A DNA stretch of 64,000 nucleotides. It comes from Pomacea canaliculata. Its lineage: Eukaryota; Mollusca; Gastropoda; Architaenioglossa; Ampullariidae. Positions within the stretch are counted from its first letter, which is position 1. Each line of letters begins with the position of its first letter. The stretch spans positions 20,803,319 through 20,867,318 of the forward strand of contig NC_037591.1 in the NCBI RefSeq assembly GCF_003073045.1, in the 5' to 3' direction. Shown in pieces: positions 21,401 through 43,937 of the stretch. Below the pieces are notes generated by a model that saw nothing but the letters and a program-made list of their open reading frames with translations, was not told the DNA's origin and made no database searches. Position numbers and translations under genes: made by a program.

Positions 21401-24295
21401 CTTTCCTTCCAGGAAATACCTGTAAGTCAAGCAGCGTAGGATTATTAACTCCGAGAGTGGTTTACATTGCCACTAGTCAATCTATTAATTAGCGTCTCGC
21501 CATTCCACCCGACCAGCATTGTTTTTCTACAAATCACTCGCTTGAGGCACCGTGCTCTTCCAACGGGTATTTTAACTATGCTGTGACGTTTGTGTTTACT
21601 GCTTCTCATCGTAAGCACGTTTAAGTGATTTTTAAAAAATCCTTTATATTCGCACCATCCGAATGCTCACACTCGTGCTGTCATTAAAAAATGGTGATGC
21701 TGAGAGCAAAATTACTATGTAAAAAAAAAAAAAACCCAACGGTTCTAGGAAGAACTATACACTCCGAATCGACGGCCAACACCACAAATTTTGTATTCCT
21801 TAATTTGGATGTAGTAAGTGTTCTTTGGTGCGATTCAGAGATCCAGTCAACTTAAGGAATAGGACTGGAGTGAGATTCCGGATTTGTAGCAGTGTCTGAA
21901 TGACTAAACACAAAGCTAGAGAGACCACGAACTTGTAATCCACCTTTACACGTCCGTGGAGAGGCCTGAAAAAATCAGATTAGAAAGCGATGTCAATCCA
22001 AATCAAACTGAGAAAATGGCTTTGTGTGGGACAAACCTTGAGGAAAGACAGAAACAATAGAACAGAACTTTCGAATACGGGATTAGAAAACGATAGATCG
22101 TCGAAGTAGATGGAGAAATATTTCCCTATAAGAATGCCTTAGCGTGGAAGGATGCATGCTTCAAAAATGGGAGAAGTACCTCGGTAAAGCTTTCAAATGG
22201 AAAAAAATGTGCCTCAGATTAGGAGAATTATTCTCAATATAACAAAACTCTTAAAAGACTCGGCAGATATGCCGGCTGAAGATCAGAAAATTATTACAAA
22301 AGTATGATTATCAAGATCCAGGAAAATTATGCAAACCATGTGACTTAGATACTGGAGAAAACCTACGGACATCAGTTAATGAAATGGATCTTAAGATCTA
22401 CTAAATGAAGTAAGCCTCATCCAAAACCTATCACTGAGCTTAACTTCAAGCCCTGCTAAATGGAAGCGAAATTTAACATTAAAAGAGGCCAAGCCTAGAG
22501 ACCGAAAGGATAAAATACAAGAAATATCAGAGAAAACGAACATACAGGCCCGTGCTACTCGCTCGTGGTGTCCACTGCACTCAAGTCAACTATATTCTTG
22601 TCAGAAGCTGACTTAGGAACTCGCTTGTGTGCTTGGTATGATATATATCAGTTTCAGCACAATAATGGTTTTTCAAGGATAGAAAAAGATAGAAAAAATA
22701 AATGAAGACGAAAATACCATAGTACCCATGTTTATCGAGGTACATAAGTAGACGGTTAGAAGGACAATGAAGACGGAAAAAGAAGACAGAGACAGAAGAA
22801 GAGTTAGGAGAGAAAAATGAGAGAGATATGCGCCGAGAAAATGTTGGTATTAAGATTACACAGACTTCAAAATAGTGTAAATAGGACTGAAAATCGGAGA
22901 GGCGTCTTACCTTTGCGACTTCTCAAGCGTGAACGCAACCTTCTTACAGGAAAATATCCAGTTATCTTTTACCAAAGACTTTGAGATTGGACAACTTTGT
23001 ATTAGTCAGATTTTGCCAGTCGATATTTCCGATTGTGGCAGTAGAAATAAAAACGAGATTGATGCTTTAAAGGTTAACCCGAGGGCAACATTGTTTACTA
23101 TTTACTTACTCGCACTTTCCCGTTTAAGCTTCAGATCTGTTGGTTGATCTTTGTTGAACCTTTTTACCAGCAATCAGTTGGTTTTATCAGCTCGTGCTCG
23201 TTGGCCACTGGTGTAGGAAGATCTCTTCGTTTTAGTGAAAGTCCAAGACTTGTCTGTACTGTATAAATGAATAACTAGATAACAATCGCTTTTGAAATGT
23301 TTTGAGCAAATTCTTGAGTGCAGTGTAGAGGCGAAGTCCGCATGGCACCATGTGTATACCTTTTCCACGGTTTGCTTCTACTGTCGAGCGGTCATACGAA
23401 GAACCTTCCGTCATCGAGTTCTCGGGTGTACTTTTTACTGTTTGTCTCTACATACATAATTTCCACACATGCATACAAATAATGGGCGTTAGCCGACGGA
23501 CATTCAATATCGTAATTCAATAGTTCCATGTATATTGAAGTAGCAAAGTATGCAGATGAAACGTTCCGACAGCAAAAAGAAAATCGTGTTTTTGTTCTAG
23601 TGTACATTGCATTAAAATCAATATCCAAATAAAAGGGACTTATTTCTAAAAACTTTTTTCGTCTAACATATTCTAAAGTTGAAATATTAAAATGATGTCC
23701 TCTGTATCAAAGAGTGTCTGAACTGTATGCTCCTCTGCAGACAATTGTGATGCACGATATACTTATGTACTCTCTCCACACACACACACATCAGATAAAT
23801 CTTCACTGCTCTTTCTTGTTCCCTCCATCTCCCTATCAGTGGTGTATGTTACATACAGAGAAGCAGCTAAATACGTAACGGATACAGGACAAATAACACA
23901 GTTTGTTTGCATTTCAAATGCAATTAGACCCTGTTTACATATTCACGCTTAAAAAAATCAACAACCCATGGCATTTATTTCTGGTGCAAGTCGACGGAGA
24001 GTCAATTGATTTTTGCCTGCAGTCCTGGAGTTTCTTCAACATTGGTATAATCTTACCTGGCACTACCTGGCAAAGGCACGATTGAGCATGCGGTCTCCTG
24101 TTGGGCTGATTACTTATGGTTAAATTGTGTGGCTAGACTCTGCGTGTGTTCTCCGGTATGTGCTTTTCACAAAGTTTTGCTGAAAGTTGTAGAGGTTCTG
24201 TCCATTGTGGGTGTAGAAAGGTAAAAGTCTAAGGAATAACCTGAATCCAGATCATGTATGGCATCGCACAAATATGAACAATCACTATCGATATA
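21401..24295. other. Gene-free stretch with purine-rich segment
   Basis: Upstream of the mucin-like gene. From about 21960 to 22920 the plus strand is strongly purine-rich (many GAAAA, AGAGA words) and broken in all frames. It may be a decayed element, but I match it to no family. A (CA)n tract is at about 23779. No convincing exon was found. Confidence 0.4.
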
Positions 24296-24375
24296 AGGCT
24301 ATATCACGGCAAAGCAGCCATATGCAAAGAAAGAACAGCGTGCCCCAGACGAGATCTGAACCCAGGACAGTCATG
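24296..24375 (-). mobile_element. tRNA-derived SINE, family A, truncated copy 3
   Basis: Blocks matching the other family A copies are present on the minus strand: ATATAGCC, a box B-like CCTGGGTTCAGATCTCG, and the spacer between them. The head is missing or diverged. A short local duplication around ACAGTGATTATAGTGATTAT follows at about 24390-24420. Confidence 0.6.
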
Positions 24376-24471
24376 GAAGACTGTAATCATACAGTGATTA
24401 TAGTGATTATACAGTGATTATGGTGATGTAAACACCATACCCACCATTTCTTGTGTCATTTTCAGCAGTCA

Positions 24472-24693
24472 TCAGAGTAGATAGACGTTCACGGTGCCGC
24501 AGAAAATATCGTTCATCGTCAAACCTTTGACAGTGACAGGTATGTTGGTCATGGTTGCACCAACTGTACATCTCGAGGCCACTTTCCTGGCGTTGTCACA
24601 CAACGTGGATCCGCTTTCGGAATGTTTGCATGGTCGCAGATCTTTGGCCAGACGATTCAGACTTTTTCCTTTTTGAGTTTGCCTGGGAGCCAT
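24472..24693 (-). CDS. Small coding-like ORF with C-x9-C spacing, unassigned
   Basis: A 73-codon frame starts at the ATG at 24693 (MAPRQTQKGKSLNRLAKD) and ends at TGA. The sequence is richer in GC and CpG than its surroundings. Cysteines fall at residues 22, 32 and 42, giving two consecutive C-x9-C spacings, with a fourth at 65. C-x9-C pairs mark the twin-CX9C proteins of the mitochondrial intermembrane space, but those need two separate pairs on two helices. Here the second pair is not clear, so the likeness may be chance. It could be a small gene, an exon of a larger one, or a remnant. Confidence 0.35.
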   Translation of the reverse strand: MAPRQTQKGKSLNRLAKDLRPCKHSESGSTLCDNARKVASRCTVGATMTNIPVTVKGLTMNDIFCGTVNVYLL

Positions 24694-24989
24694 ATAATAT
24701 TTATGCACGAAACACTAGTTAGAACTACCTTTTACTCTGGAGTGGTTTGATACAAGCGGTGACAGTAGTATAGTAATGGGTTAACATAAAATTACAAAGT
24801 ACACATAACAATTAAAAATAAGACAGTGCACTGCGTTACTAAAAATAACGGATAACGCGGTTAAATGACACGATGCGAACGAGCAGTTGGGCATCAACAA
24901 AATTACAACTCGTGTGAAATCAATACTGGACTAATCAGCGTATCCGGCGATTTAAATATCACTTTGCTAAAAAATGATGTCTGTCATCC

Positions 24990-25013
24990 GCGGACCACGC
25001 TTGGGAACCACTG
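24990..25013. mobile_element. Probable hAT-type element end
   Basis: Reading from 25013 on the minus strand gives CAGTGGTTCCCAAGCGTGG, the usual form of a hAT terminal repeat. A matching left end was not found within about 300 bp, so the element is truncated or its other end has decayed. Confidence 0.4.
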
Positions 25014-25722
25014 CTCTAGAACTCTCTACCTCGCCCTCACCTTCTCATGTCAAACAGAGGCGACCTTTTATTTAAAAAAAAAACACTTAATCTCTAGGGC
25101 GATGACTCCAAGCATCTCAGTAACTAACTTGCACTGGGGAAAAAGCATGTAGTGAGTTTGACGGAAAGATGTGTTAACCTCTCCAAAACCTTGCAGATCG
25201 ACCAAATTACAATGCTTTTGGTAAGAACGCGCAATTAAGACATTCACATCAGATAGTCTTTTAAAAAATAAAGACAATTCTGTCACTTTTATTTCTGCGT
25301 CGTTAACATCCAGGCCTTTCTTCCTGCTGGTTGTCAATTGGCCTTCCTCACAATGATGCAAACAATTATTACTTTTGTTCCGAGAATAAAACCTTTCGAA
25401 CACTCGCGAGTCAGTCCAACCGCTTGCTAGGTACAAAACTTACACTGAAACAGAACTTGTCGGCTAGAAGATAAGTTATAAGGTGACGCCCACTTTTGCA
25501 CTTCACAAGACGATGCTAAGCTCGACACTTATGAGAAGCCGACACATTAGTGACAGCTCAAGCACTGTTTAACATGGAAGCTCAGTTTGTTTTTGTTTTT
25601 TATATTATTGAAAAGTTATTTCGTAAACTTGCTGAGCGGTAGCCGCTTGGTTCTTTCGCGTAAATAGGGGTGATGGTGAGCTGGAGTATGCTTCTTGAAG
25701 ATATCTAGCAGTGTTCTTCTGG

Positions 25723-25864
25723 CAGTGGTGGCCAACCTTTTCTCACCCGAGGTTGTACTGGACATAATCTCGCGAGCCAGAACATGGCGGTTTCGCCAGC
25801 ATCATGTTAAAAATGACTAATATTGTCTGGTTAAAATGAGCGGGCCGTAGGTTGGGCACTCCTG
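25723..25864. mobile_element. hAT-like MITE, 142 bp
   Basis: Ends CAGTGGTGGCCAACCT and (inverted) CAGGAGTGCCCAACCT match at 13 of 16 positions. The interior is GC-richer than the surroundings (GCGAGCCAGAACATGGCGG, GAGCGGGCCG). Flanking 8-mers are similar (TTCTGG/ATCTGG) but not identical, so the target duplication is not proven. No coding capacity. Confidence 0.6.
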
Positions 25865-28523
25865 ATCTGGGTACTTTTAGCGTGTCGTTCTTGGGGCCTT
25901 AGTTCGGGTTGGAACCGCACAGCTTTTTAACTGGTATGGATCAGTCCTTGTTGACACCAATACTAAAGGTTTCACTACAGTGCAGCACGCAAAACCACGT
26001 GGAATGGTCAGCTTTACGCCAATTCCTGTCATAAGCAGGCATTCACTTGGCACCAAAACGAGTCATTCGCGTGTTTCCCCAACTGATATTTAGTGGATAG
26101 CAAGCACATACAGAAAATGCCTTTCTGATACTGCATGGACTTTGCTCATATCATGTATTCACTTTGGACCCCAACTTGCTTTTAATTATTTATGACTGCC
26201 ATCAGCAAAAACCCATTTTAAGTGTCATCATAACTAGTGTTCCACCATTTAATTTCTCGCATTTTCCTTTCACAATGCTATTTGTGTACATTTCAATTGG
26301 TTTTCCAAAAAAGTTATCGGCTTGCTACAGAAAAGCAGTTGTAACATTCCTCACTAAACTCATCCTTTGCTTTATGTCGAATGCAATTTATTTTTCCCAC
26401 CTATATATTTTCTGCCAAATCCTAAGAAACAATGCAATGCGTTCCTGATTTTCTGTTTATTTACAAAAAAAACCTTCAACACTTCTATGATAAAAGATCA
26501 GCTGCCTAGCTGTGTGACGACCACAGCCACTTCCTTTTACTCAGCATCTTGCTCACAGTAAAGACAAATGGGACAAGAAACTATGCAAAGATTTACATGG
26601 TTTACTTAGAATTTTACCAAATGGGATGATGTGTTCAAAAAGAAAATGCACAAATAACTTAAAAATATAACATGAAATTGTCCGACAACTGAACTTCAAC
26701 CAGCCAACAAAAATGGTGCCCTACTTTTCTTAGGGTAACTGTCAGCTTGCGCACAATCTGTTAAAAAAAAATCCAACCCTACAAAGAGGTGTAACTGCTG
26801 AAAGTCTTTGTGTAGCAAACAGATCTTACCATTTAAAAAAAACTTCCGGAAGAGAGCAGATTGCATTTCCTAAACATTCATTGGTGTGTATTCCAAATAA
26901 ATTTTTTATGCATAACATGCATAGTTAAACATAAGCTTTCTGTAATGGCAGTATTGTACTGACAGCAAGTTACACATTCAAATGCACTTTAGCTTTAAGC
27001 ACGTCAAAATCTCATTGTCACCATTAAACCTTTTTAGGGCTTAGCAGCACTACTTCCAGGAACAAGGTTTTGGAAAGTCCCCCCCCCCAACCCTGGAGTA
27101 CGTCCTACTTTATGCTTGTTCATTTTTGCCTCCCTCCCAAAAAACAAAGACAAATTTCTACAAAACTAGATGTTACAGTGTTCTCTTCACATTCCAATAT
27201 CATTGCCGGTCTAAAGTGGGCGACAACAGGATCGGATGATCATAATAAACGAGAACAGCAACACAGAAAAGAATTTTTCAAGATGCCAGATAGCATTATT
27301 CTTGCATATGAAACCTTTTAGTTACCATTAACATTACAGACTGAGCAAAGTTTAAATGTACTAATCCTCAGGTTTTTATTGTTAAAAAAAAAATATCAAC
27401 TACAATACTAAAGCAATCCAATGCCTGCAAGTATTCAAGTTTGATGAAATATACACCAGGCACTTATGTATTTCACTTCTGTTGCATAGCAGATTAAAGC
27501 ACTAGGAAAAGGAAAGAAAAATAATACTTAAATCATCAAACTGGATGGTGTAAAAAGCTATGTTCTTCTTCCACTGTTGTATTAAGCAGAACAAACTTTC
27601 TTTGCAGCCAACAAATTGATTGACAGTTGACTTGTTACTTTATAGAAGTTTATTAAAAAAATTAACACTCTAAAGAGGCTATATAATGATGCTATTTGAT
27701 CCTCTCAGAAAAAGTATTTTAAAAAATGCACCACAAAATTTTGGTGTTGTGTAAATTTATTACTGCTCAGAAAAAGTCATTGGCCATAGGATATCCATGC
27801 AAAAGATTCTATGTTTCATGCTTAAAATATAATAAGCAATCAAGACCTATATTTCTGCTCTTTAAATCAAAAACAAGGCTGAGGGGACAACTTACAAAAC
27901 CTTAAAGTTTTTTCTGTGTGCATTTTTGCATGCTGCCACTCGCTTGTGACATTGCGTAAATGGAATAATCTCACAATATGAACTGACACTAATGGAAGGT
28001 AGACTTTCAATATTCTGAGAACCTGTTTTAAAAAAATTAACACACAATAAGTTTGGCTGTGTATCTGATGTGGATTTTCTAAAGGCTCACCTGCAAATCT
28101 AAAGACATAAGAGGAACAAGACATCCAAATATGCTGCTTTTCATTAACTGTCTAGCAAAACCACTGACACTTCACATTTTCTTTTTGGTGTACCTCCCTC
28201 ATAAGAACCGCTGGCTAGGAGAACAAAGTAAAAATCATTTAAACATTCTGTTTTATAAGTACATGGTGTGAACAGACAGACATGTAAGCTTCCATTGTTA
28301 TGATTCCGATACAAACCACAAAACATTTACATTCACTCTGACCATTCTTCTCATTCAGGAACTCCCATCTCTTGCATGGAGAACAAAGTAAAGATGGGGG
28401 TGACAAAATGGATACATGGATGACTGGATGACAATATGAACAATGGGATGGGTGGGTGGTTTATGAAGGATGGAGTGTGTGTGAGAAAAGACTGCTGTAT
28501 GCCATGATGTTGTGACAGACAAG
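25865..28523. other. Gene-free AT-rich stretch including the ANP32 3' flank
   Basis: No exon was recognised. The right half is probably ANP32 3' UTR: minus-strand AATAAA hexamers occur at 27756-27761 and 27649-27654, about 770-870 nt past the stop. The open frames here are short and AT-driven. Confidence 0.45.
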
Positions 28524-37873
<9,350 letters not shown>

Positions 37874-38060
37874 TTTCGTGTTTTTCTGTGATTTTTTTCC
37901 CTTCCTCTCGATCTTCCTCACTCAACTTAGCTTTCGCTGACTTGATAAGCGTACAACAGACGGACAGAGCGCGCGGGACAGAGCGGGGTCCCCGACGTCT
38001 ACTGATTGGTGGATCACGGACCAAACGCGTACGGCAAGGACATGAATATGGATGAAAAAG
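37874..38060 (-). promoter_or_regulatory. ANP32 promoter and 5' UTR region
   Basis: Directly upstream of the ANP32 start, CpG density rises (GAGCGCGCGGGACAGAGCGG), and a plus-strand ATTGGTGG at about 38005 is an inverted CCAAT box relative to ANP32. No TATA box is seen. This fits a CpG-type housekeeping promoter. Confidence 0.5.
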
Positions 38061-40071
38061 TCTTTAAAACAGCCAATCGTAGAAACGCGGTCATTGCGAA
38101 TGAAAACAAAAAGCACGTGGTTTTTCGCACCTATTGCTTCTGCTTCTACTTCTCAAGGCAATTGTTTTCTAAGCACCACTGTCTTTTTACTGGTGGTTCA
38201 TGGCTATTTTTGACAACGTAAATCGTTGTTTAGGGTTTCTGTATTTGTTCTCCCAAGCCTTTTTCTTTGTTACGGTCTAACATTACCTACGTTACGAGTA
38301 TGATTCAACAGTTTTAATTAACTGTGCCATTACGCGTAGAAATTAAGCCGCCTTTTTTATAACGAACTTTGACGTTTTATTCGACGCAGTGTGCTCAGGC
38401 TCATTTTCTGCCAGTTTTACATAAGTGCCATATAAAAACTCTATCAAACTTGTACAAGCTTTCGTCAATATTTGATCGGTTAAAAACCCTTACCAAAGTC
38501 TAACGTTCTACCGGTCTTAAAAAAAAACAACCTTGTAGCAATTAAAACTGTGAAGAAAAAAAAAGCACTAAATAATAACCGGGCATCTTGTGTATCACAG
38601 ATTTGAGATAACTAAAAGTGTTTCTGAAAAACGGATGAAAATGATCTTTCATCATTAATATAAAATCCAGCCAATTTATAATTATAACAATTGTTTTACA
38701 TTATATAGTCAATAAAGGGTAATGTCAGCAGGGCCATTATCTAGCCGCCAGGAATACAACTAGAATTAAACAACAAAATATATTTCAAAATGTAAGCATG
38801 CATTAAAGTTAATATCAAACACGTAACTTTCTAATCATTTACTGTTACTGTTTTCTTATTCTCTTGATTAGTCTGTCATGCTTGTCTTTCAAGTGATTAC
38901 TTTTAGCTAACACTTTGCTGTTACTGTTACATCTGTCTTCACTGTCTTTTGTACTTCATCCTCATTGTTGCTCATCTTTCGATCCACTCCTTTACATTCT
39001 ATAATATTGACCTAGATTTTGTGTCAAGTGCCAAAAAAATACGCACCTATGTTTCTGCATTATAAAAATTGCTTATTTCTGAAATCTAGAGCAATGTACT
39101 TTTATCTGGGTTCAGCATCACACAACTTTGATAAGAAATATTGGTCTTTATAGTGTTTTAGGTGTTTTTTGTGTTATCAATTAGTACATGTATTACACAA
39201 CACATGCGGCCCTATTACACAACACATGCAGCCCTTTTTTCATGAAGGAGCATAGCATGAATGTATGCTCTTATCTTTAATCTATGATTGTTAATTGTCA
39301 AGTTATGTCTAGAGTACTACTATAGCTGTCTGTCATTTGCTGTCTATTGGTTTCTGGATGTAAAACAAAGAGGAAAGCAAGTGAAGTACGTAGAGGATGC
39401 AGAATGCATGCAAACTGAGACCAATTTAGTAAACATAAAAAAAGATGGCTTCCTTAAAACTGTATGAAAGTTTATTAATGCATAATGTGCGACTAGGCTA
39501 TGATTTTCTGCAAACTTATAATTACTGTATAATCAATTGATACATTTTTTTTTTTGAAGACAACTAAATTCCTTTCCAAAGTTTTGTTATTCCTGTGTCA
39601 TGAGGATCAATTATCATTATTATCGATTTATTATCCAAGTCATCTTTCAAGAGTATGGCCTGTACATTTCTAATCAGCTTTGCTTTGGGAATAATCCTTA
39701 TAGTCGGAAATTTGAACTCTTAGATTTCTGCTAGTGGTCACAATTAAGAATTATTTTATAACCTAAAAATTCCACGTACTGCACTCTTTATATGCTAATT
39801 TTTAAGGTGGAATTTGTATTGTCTTGAAAATGAACATGTTCATTTAGTTGCCATTTTGTGGTATTGTGGAGTTTTATTCGCTTTTGCAAGTCGATGTGAT
39901 TCACACATCATTCAGGTGCTTATACTTCCCGCCAATTTTGTCACGTGACATGTTCTTTCGCTTGCCAGGTCAGTTCGCTGACAAAGAAATTACGCTGTTA
40001 GGCAGGAGAGATTATTAGAAGGGGCAGTGGAATCCTGTTCTTGTTCATTTCTTGAGCAAAATCTTTCTTAC
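38061..40071. other. Gene-free AT-rich stretch
   Basis: No exon was recognised. It holds the second copy of the dispersed repeat at 39351 and a small tandem duplication near 39190-39235 (TTACACAACACATGCGGCCC followed by a near copy). Confidence 0.45.
39351..39470. repeat. Dispersed repeat, copy 2 (first copy at 2321)
   Basis: This has the same ordered blocks as 2321-2440: TTTCTGGATGTAAAACAAAG, GCATGCAAACTGAGACC and ATGGCTTCCTTAAAACTG. Divergence is substantial, so this is an old repeat. It has no features that assign it to a class. Confidence 0.6.
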
Positions 40072-40180
40072 CTCGATCCCAAACTGGAACAATGCATTCG
40101 CAGCCCCAGAGACTGTCTTTTTTCGTGCTCCACTCCTCCGAATAACAGCAGAGAAGAAGCTCGAAACGAAGCCACTTCAT
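40072..40180 (-). CDS. Possible orphan first coding exon
   Basis: A 37-codon frame starts at the first in-frame ATG (MKWLRFELLLCCYSEEW...) and ends at a good donor (CGAG|GTAAGAAAG) in phase 1. The stretch is coding-like in composition, and a CpG-containing area with an AAGATGGCGGC motif lies just upstream on the opposite strand. No downstream exon could be found between here and ANP32, and I do not recognise the peptide. It may be a true first exon with distant partners, a fossil exon, or chance. Confidence 0.25.
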
Positions 40181-40520
40181 CGTCAGACTATTATGATTAA
40201 TCGACTGCACAATGTTGAAAGGTTTTGATTAAATAAGTTCACAGACACATATTTCTAACTATTTGCTGTTTCCAGTCTCTGATACAATACCGATTTAAGG
40301 GTTTAGGGCTTACAAACTGGTTTCGCAGCTCTTCCTATTCAAGATGGCGGCTAAGGATATTCCATCCTGACACGACTGCAGTGTTGAGCTAAGCCTACTG
40401 GCTGTTCGACTGTAGGAAGGGAGGCTGAGCAAAGTGGAGCAGTGGCGGCTTTCCTATGCTCGGTAGATGTAGGGGAAATGTAAGGGCCTGTGCAGCGCAG
40501 TATCGTAGGACGCCTCGCTT
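40181..40520. promoter_or_regulatory. Promoter-like segment with YY1-type motif
   Basis: CAAGATGGCGGCTAAGG at about 40340 matches the YY1-type element of TATA-less animal promoters, and local GC content is raised. It could serve the possible minus-strand exon at 40072-40180 or an unrecognised plus-strand transcript. It rests on motif and composition only. Confidence 0.3.
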
Positions 40521-41449
40521 ACACACTTGAGGCGCAGTTTTCATTCTAAAGCTAGCTACTATTTTATTTCACTTGTCTCGAGTAGTTTTAGGTGCTGTAT
40601 GTGAGCTGCTCGTAAGGGTGCCTTTGGCTGGCCATGGCGCGGTGATTGTACCTGTGTGTAATCGTGCTTAAGTTCATTAGCAAACGTTTTGCAGTAATCA
40701 ACTTGCGACTTAAACGCATTGTGCAAAATGAAAGTAAAATCTGAGAGTAGGTTGAATCGTTTCATGTCGCCTACTCGCCCATCGTTGCTAAAGGCAGCAA
40801 ATGCTGGTGACAAAATGCCGCATTCAGTGCTACGTAGGCAGAGTACTGACACACAGAAAGCTGACAAGCTATTTCGAAAAGTCAAGCTATCGCGCCGTAG
40901 ACTGGCGGTGGATACAAAACAAAGAGCCGGCAGAGAGAAAAGCTATTTTTATAAAAGTGGATGTTTGGTCTCGCACTTTTGTTCGTTCTTATCGTTCTAC
41001 AAACTCGAAATACGATGTTGACCTCGAAGCGCAAGCGGTATTTCAGTGCGTCCCACGGTCACCAGCACAAAATAACCTAAAGGCAGTTTATCTGCTACCT
41101 CTGGGACAACAGTCTGCAGCCATTCGCTTGTTGTTTTTTTTTTTGTGTGTGTGTTTTTAAGCACATCAGAATATTGGTTCTATTATAATTACATCAAAGA
41201 ATTCTTAAAATTCTAAAAGCTATAGATAACAGCAGTGATTTGTTTATAAAAGTCCGAATCAAACTGTTTCAGAACTGAGTGGAGGCCACGAATACGACGT
41301 TCAAAACAGTAAAGTGCTTTTACCTCTATAGCGAGGTGAAAAATTCCACCTGGATAACCAATTATTGCGTGGATGTATATGTAATAAAACTAGAAAGTAA
41401 AATTTCTGTCGCAAAACATAATTTAAAACTGCTTTGAGACACTCTAAAG

Positions 41450-41645
41450 CCGCGTTTCTCAAACGGTGGGGCGCGCCCCCCAATGGGGGCGCGACGTGCT
41501 TACAAGGGGGCGCGCGAAGGTGGTCATTTTTAAGTTTCTTATACCGGTATTAGTGAAATTAGCTTTCATTGCTGGCTAAGGGGGGCGCGCGGACCTACCT
41601 TTGTTCATCAGGGGCGCGTCACAAGTAAAAGGTTAAGAACCGCTG
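41450..41645. mobile_element. hAT MITE, 196 bp, with 8-bp target duplication
   Basis: The element is flanked by a perfect direct repeat CTCTAAAG (41442-41449 and 41646-41653), the 8-bp duplication diagnostic of hAT insertion. The right end, inverted, reads CAGCGGTTCTTAACC; the left end CCGCGTTTCTCAAACGG is a diverged partner. The interior is very GC-rich (GGGGCGCGCCCCCCAATGG) with a near-palindromic layout. A relative lies inverted at 43938. No coding capacity. Confidence 0.85.
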
Positions 41646-43937
41646 CTCTAAAGCTTTAATCGAAAGCTCACATCTACATAGGAAAGTCAATTGTTTATGA
41701 GACTGGTAAACAAAAGTGGAATGATATGAACTATTTTCATTTAAATACGATGATAGTATTGTGTTGTGATTAGCAAGTGAATGCAGACTTTTATAACTGC
41801 TGTAGTATTACATCTCAAGTTTCTGAAAACAGTTTTGCAGTAATTATACTAGCAGTTTTATATAAGGCTAAATAGCTTCAATGAAAACATTCTGAAAATA
41901 TGTTCTAAATATGCCAAAGGATCTTAATTGACCTGTTAAATTCTGTTCTCAGGTAATCATTCTACACACTCAAATAAGCATAAGTGCACTTTTCTTTCCA
42001 GATGAGACAGGCAACGCTTCTTGTGGAAAAAAAAATGACAACAATTCAGTTGATCAAAAGAGACAAGACTATTTGGGTTCATGGTCACAGATGTTAAGAT
42101 TGTGTTCAGGTTTCATATATCCGCAATTGCGATTTAGTTCATGCATTGAAAATTGAATAGTCAAAGCTGTATCGTGGGAGAGTCGAGGGATCTGGTCTTG
42201 AGCCAGACGCAGTGGAGAGAGGTTGTGGACACATGATGACACTAAATTTAGTCTTTTTTTCAAATTTTAATTTGGATAATTTTTACTTCTCTTTTAAAAA
42301 TTCATTTTCTCATTAGGAAAATATAGTTGCAAATGGAAGTGGCTACTAGAAAACCTTATTCTATGATGCTAGCACTACGTCACAGTAACCAACTCAGATT
42401 TAGAGACTGTGAAGACGGAAGATGAAGGTGTGCTCTTGGTAATTCAAATCTTTTATATATGTCCCAATGTAATTCAATAACAAATCTGTTGAATAAATGT
42501 ATTGGACAAATACTACGTAGGCATAATCTATAATGTTAAATGAATACCTTTATCAGAAAATAAAGTAAAAAGCTTCATTTGGAGATAAAACTATTTATTA
42601 TTTATACCTTTCAGAATGAACATCAATGGCCAAAATGCAAACTTTTTAGACTTTCAACTATTTATTACATTTGTATGGCCGTATTTCTTTAATTCACCAT
42701 TCACTAAAACTTCGACTGCCTTAACTTATGTAGTGTCCAAAGGGAGATGTGGGTGTGTGGTGCATGTAGACTGAACCTGGAGTGTTACGCGATTCACTAA
42801 TCAGTTAATTCCGTTAAAATTGCAGGTAATATAAGTAAATGCGAACAGAAACTATTACAAGAGTAGTTAAGACTATTAAGCCTAGCTCAATGTTCAGTAA
42901 AGAAAAAATACGTAGATTTCATCTTCTTATGAATAAGGGGAGCGCCGGGACGGTGGAATCATTATACATGTACGCCGATCAAAACGCCTTCTTCGAGGCC
43001 TGAAATGTGTTTAAATAGAAATGGATATTTTTACCTTAATCGTGACTTAGTTGCTATGGAGGCAACTGTTCCAGCATCTCTTACATTTGCACTTTTTTAT
43101 ATTAAATCATATTCAGTAGTCATTATGAACGATCACTGCTTGTCGAGCTCACATACTTACCACATTACAGTTTACAGTGTTAACAATTAAGAGTGCAAGC
43201 AAATGGATGAGCAGTGTATTTCTGATAATTATCATGTGTGATTGTGTTCTATTTATTTTCATTTGAATTTCTATAGTGTATTCGTTTATTCCATTGACCG
43301 GTATTGGCTGGCCAATGCTTAACAGATTATCTAATATTGGATAAAGGCAGCGCCTAACAACGATCATCACAGCTAGAGGACTTACTTGAGCAAGTCTCGC
43401 ATGGTATGATCATTCCATTCCATTGTGCTTGCCATCCAGTTGGTTTTTTTTTTTTTTCCTTAGACTACTTTGGCTTTGTAGTTGAGCTTTTCTAAGGTAT
43501 CTTGAGGACAGTATCAGACAGCGTACGTGCTGTGCTGGATCACGTGGCCAAATCAAGCTTAGCGCCGTTTTACTATTGCCAAAAGGAATTTTTAGTGACC
43601 CACCAGCTTGGCGACCACGGTGGTTTGATGAGCATGGCGAACGGCTCGCAGTTCGCATGATGTTAGTACACACGATAGGGTGGACCCTAAGCGGAAAACT
43701 ACCGTTGTCTGACAGAAGTCTCCTGGCTGATTGTTGAGTAGTTCATTGTGTCCATACATGTGTGTATCATGCATGATCACTGTATAAAACGGAGATGCAT
43801 ATAACGATTCTGAAGAACCGGACAATTCGTAAACACAGAAAATCTTTTAAAGACGACACCACAACACCTTGGAAGACGAAATTCTTTGTATCTGAAAAAA
43901 GTGCTGAAAGGAAAAAAAAAAAAAAAAGCAATTAAAA

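Noticed and set aside
25068-25436. 122-codon minus-strand frame ending KCFFFK
   Set aside because: The frame has no ATG at its start, the first in-frame ATG is near its end, it finishes in a poly-A tract, and a hAT end lies just beyond. It may be a fossil, but I could not support a gene.
40559-41160. Three overlapping frames of 100-119 codons on both strands
   Set aside because: They compete for the same DNA, lack family likeness, and show no paired acceptor and donor in frame.
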